Assembly: GCA_023401595.1 (NCBI GenBank)
Contig: JAEXDQ010000037.1
Location: forward strand, 37,108 to 101,107
Direction: 5' to 3'
Length of the DNA: 64,000 bases
Source of the DNA: Spirochaetota bacterium
GTDB lineage: Bacteria; Spirochaetota; Spirochaetia; Sphaerochaetales; Sphaerochaetaceae
The notes under the pieces were generated by a model that saw only the letters and a program-made list of their open reading frames with translations, ran no database searches and was not told where the DNA came from. The translations under genes were made by a program, and so were the position numbers. Shown one piece after another: positions 62,440 to 64,000 of the stretch (position 1 is its first letter; each line of letters opens with the position of its first letter).

Positions 62440-63356
62440 TTGCAAACAGGATTGCATACGGTAATGCAGTACACGACATGGCAAAGGAAAACGACAAAAT
62501 CGTTGTAGTCGACGCCGACTGCATCGGACCTCTCAACTATGGAGATTTCAGAAGGGATTTCCCGGAGAGATTCATTGAATGCGGAATTGCAGAGCAGGAC
62601 ATGGTCTCCATTGCATGTGGCCTTGCATCTTGCGGAAAAACTTCATTCGTGGGTTCATTTGCGGTATTCCCTACCCTCAGGGCCATTGAACAAGTAAGGA
62701 ATATGGTCGCATATAACAATTTCGATGTAAAGGTAATCGGCACCCATGCAGGAGTTGAAACCGGATACGATGGAGCTACACACGAGGCAATCGAAGACGT
62801 TGCAGTGATGAGGGCAATACCGAACATCCGCATTCTCGCCCCTTCCTCCCCCATCATGACCTACAAGCTCACCTGTCTCATGGGAAAAGAATACGGGCCG
62901 TTCTACATGAGGTTTGGGAAGAACCCAAATGAAGAGATATACACCGAGGACAATGAATTCAAAATCGGTGGCAGTGTAAGGATAGAAGAAGGGTCTGACT
63001 GTACAATCATGACTTACGGAAGGATGGTCGGAAGATGCAAGGAGGCTTCAGATATCCTGAGGAAAGAAGGAATTTCAGTTCGTGTCTGCGACATGTATTC
63101 CATCAAACCCATTGACACGGAACAGATTGACAACGCCATGAAGGATACAAAGTTCATTCTTACCGTGGAAGACCATAATGTAATTGGAGGACTTGGCGGT
63201 GCGGTTTGCGAGTATGTTTCCCAGAATGGAGGTTTCCCTGTGTACAGGCACGGAATCATGGACCACTTTGGAAGATCAGGAATCGCAGATGACCTTTTTG
63301 AATTGTACGGCCTTACGGCGGAAAAAATTGCTCAGAAAGTGAGGGAGTTGACGTAA
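62436..63356 (+). CDS. Transketolase, C-terminal subunit
   Basis: 306 residues: pyrimidine-binding domain (RFIECGIAEQDMVSIACGLA, with the catalytic Glu) and the C-terminal domain (TIMTYGRMVGRCKEASDILR, VEDHNVIGGLGGAVCEYV). Together with the N-subunit it forms the active enzyme of the pentose phosphate exchange. Confidence 0.96.
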   Translation: MIANRIAYGNAVHDMAKENDKIVVVDADCIGPLNYGDFRRDFPERFIECGIAEQDMVSIACGLASCGKTSFVGSFAVFPTLRAIEQVRNMVAYNNFDVKVIGTHAGVETGYDGATHEAIEDVAVMRAIPNIRILAPSSPIMTYKLTCLMGKEYGPFYMRFGKNPNEEIYTEDNEFKIGGSVRIEEGSDCTIMTYGRMVGRCKEASDILRKEGISVRVCDMYSIKPIDTEQIDNAMKDTKFILTVEDHNVIGGLGGAVCEYVSQNGGFPVYRHGIMDHFGRSGIADDLFELYGLTAEKIAQKVRELT

Positions 63357-63401
63357 CCTATTGAAAAGAATACAGTTAGGTAGCTCTAATGAGGGGAAAG
63401 T

Positions 63402-63725
63402 ATGGCCAGTGAAGAATTGTTGAACGCCAGACAGCAGTTGCTTCTAAAGATTATCAACGAGAAGGAATATGTCTCCATCAAGGAATTGAAAAAGGAGATC
63501 GATGTTTCAGAAGCGACAATCCGTAGAGATTTGGATGAGATGTCCCAAAATGAGATAATCGGAAGAGTCCATGGCGGAGCAATCAAGCTGACCAGTACTT
63601 CACATGAGCCTTTCCAAACAGAAAAGATGGGTCAAATGACGGAGGAGAAGAAGCGTATTGCAAAATATGTTTCTTCTCTCGTCAGACCCGGGAACAGTAT
63701 CTTCCTTGATTCAGGGGTAGTGTAA
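63402..63725 (+). pseudogene. DeoR-family regulator, truncated by insertion
   Basis: 107 residues: DeoR winged HTH (QQLLLKIINEKEYVSIKELK then VSEATIRRDLDEMSQ) and the first part of the sugar-binding domain (HGGAIKLTSTSHEPF, KRIAKYVSSLVRPGNSIFLD). The frame ends at a TAA introduced where IS256-like sequence begins (about 63717). The sensor domain is lost, so the transketolase operon may be deregulated. Confidence 0.85.
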
Positions 63726-64000
63726 ATACTTTTGTGGACATTTGAACCTTGGCAGCACAATACTCAGCGATTGTAATGCTGCTGGTGAGGCTGACAGCCC
63801 GCTTTGTCCAACAGGAATAGAATAATACCCCCTGAAGGCAGCTGTCAAGCTTGCTGGGCATGGCTGCCCTAGGGGGGGGGCAGATTCCCTGAATCAGTTC
63901 AAGTCTGTGTAGCTGAGCCTTTCTGGATACATGATCAAGAGCTGGGATATGATCATGTTCCAGTTGTACGGCTTTCCAGTCCACTTTGCTGTAATATCCT
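63717..64000 (-). mobile_element. IS256-type insertion element, right end (runs off the window)
   Basis: A TGTAAATACTTTTGTGGACA-like end at about 63719-63738 is followed by about 150 bp of non-coding sequence and the end of a transposase on the minus strand. The exact boundary and target duplication cannot be set because the other end is outside the window. Confidence 0.65.
63894..64000 (-). CDS. IS256-family transposase, C-terminal part
   Basis: Partial frame entering from the window end: DITAKWTGKPYNWNMIISQL then LIMYPERLSYTDLN and stop. This W...WN/DW...QL....YPERL ending is typical of IS256 transposases. Only 34 residues are visible. Confidence 0.65.
   Translation of the reverse strand, partial: DITAKWTGKPYNWNMIISQLLIMYPERLSYTDLN

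Overview
The window looks like about 64 kb of a spirochaete chromosome, most likely Sphaerochaetaceae. This is an inference from gene style: solute-binding proteins whose signal peptides end in FAxG(x)xE-type sequences, a TAXI-type TRAP system, a tripartite tricarboxylate transporter, YesM/YesN-type control of sugar ABC transporters, and roughly balanced base composition. No rRNA, tRNA or CRISPR array was found. The window alternates between orderly sugar and carboxylate catabolism operons and accessory islands rich in defence, toxin-antitoxin and mobile-element remnants.

Layout. 70-840 is an IclR regulator. 988-8426 is a small Xre regulator followed by a complete four-gene Wadjet (jetABCD) anti-plasmid system. 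8494-10225 is a two-gene module (single-domain HipA/CtkA-like kinase plus a resolvase-type HTH protein) bracketed by a 16-bp direct repeat. 10311-16686 (minus) is a LacI-controlled TAXI-TRAP uptake operon with an amidohydrolase and an opine-type dehydrogenase. 16862-19030 is a scarred insertion: a serine-recombinase tail joined to a frameshifted McrB-like gene, an intact DUF4143 ATPase, and an unrecognised remnant. 19040-19645 is a HAD hydrolase. 20291-30543 is an eleven-gene catabolic operon (TctCBA, sulfatase, PAS/HTH regulator, TIM-barrel protein, SMP-30 lactonase, deacetylase, SelA/DgaE-like PLP enzyme, RidA) closed by a strong terminator.

30831-40962 is the most unusual island. It holds a tandem-HTH Xre protein, an array of six 11-bp repeats, a second copy of the small Xre regulator with an AAA_13 ATPase, a compact eight-gene minus-strand operon (three DUF2589 proteins, a secreted protein, a C58/YopT-like protease-like protein, two unknowns and a second papain-like protein with a cysteine-rich tail), and a third copy of the small Xre regulator placed divergently to that operon. 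The three Xre paralogues (988, 32077, 40594) share almost the same leader: two TTTTCA-nn-TGAAAA-type operators about 39 bp apart, no Shine-Dalgarno sequence, and a GTG start. One regulatory cassette therefore appears to have been reused in front of three different accessory loci, which is the most interesting signal in the window.

41089-48368 is a toxin/ATPase patch: a DUF4143 fragment, a DUF234-type ATPase, a HipBA toxin-antitoxin pair with three operators, another DUF4143 ATPase, an IS3 transposase remnant and a Schlafen-type AlbA_2 protein. 49003-57671 is a sugar ABC operon (minus) with a TIM-barrel protein and an SDR, facing a YesN/YesM two-component pair (plus). 58006-59150 is a Fic protein surrounded by six AGGGAAC operator-like sites. 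After a decayed stretch, 60715-63356 holds a sugar isomerase and a split transketolase, followed by a DeoR-type regulator cut by an IS256-type element that runs off the window end.
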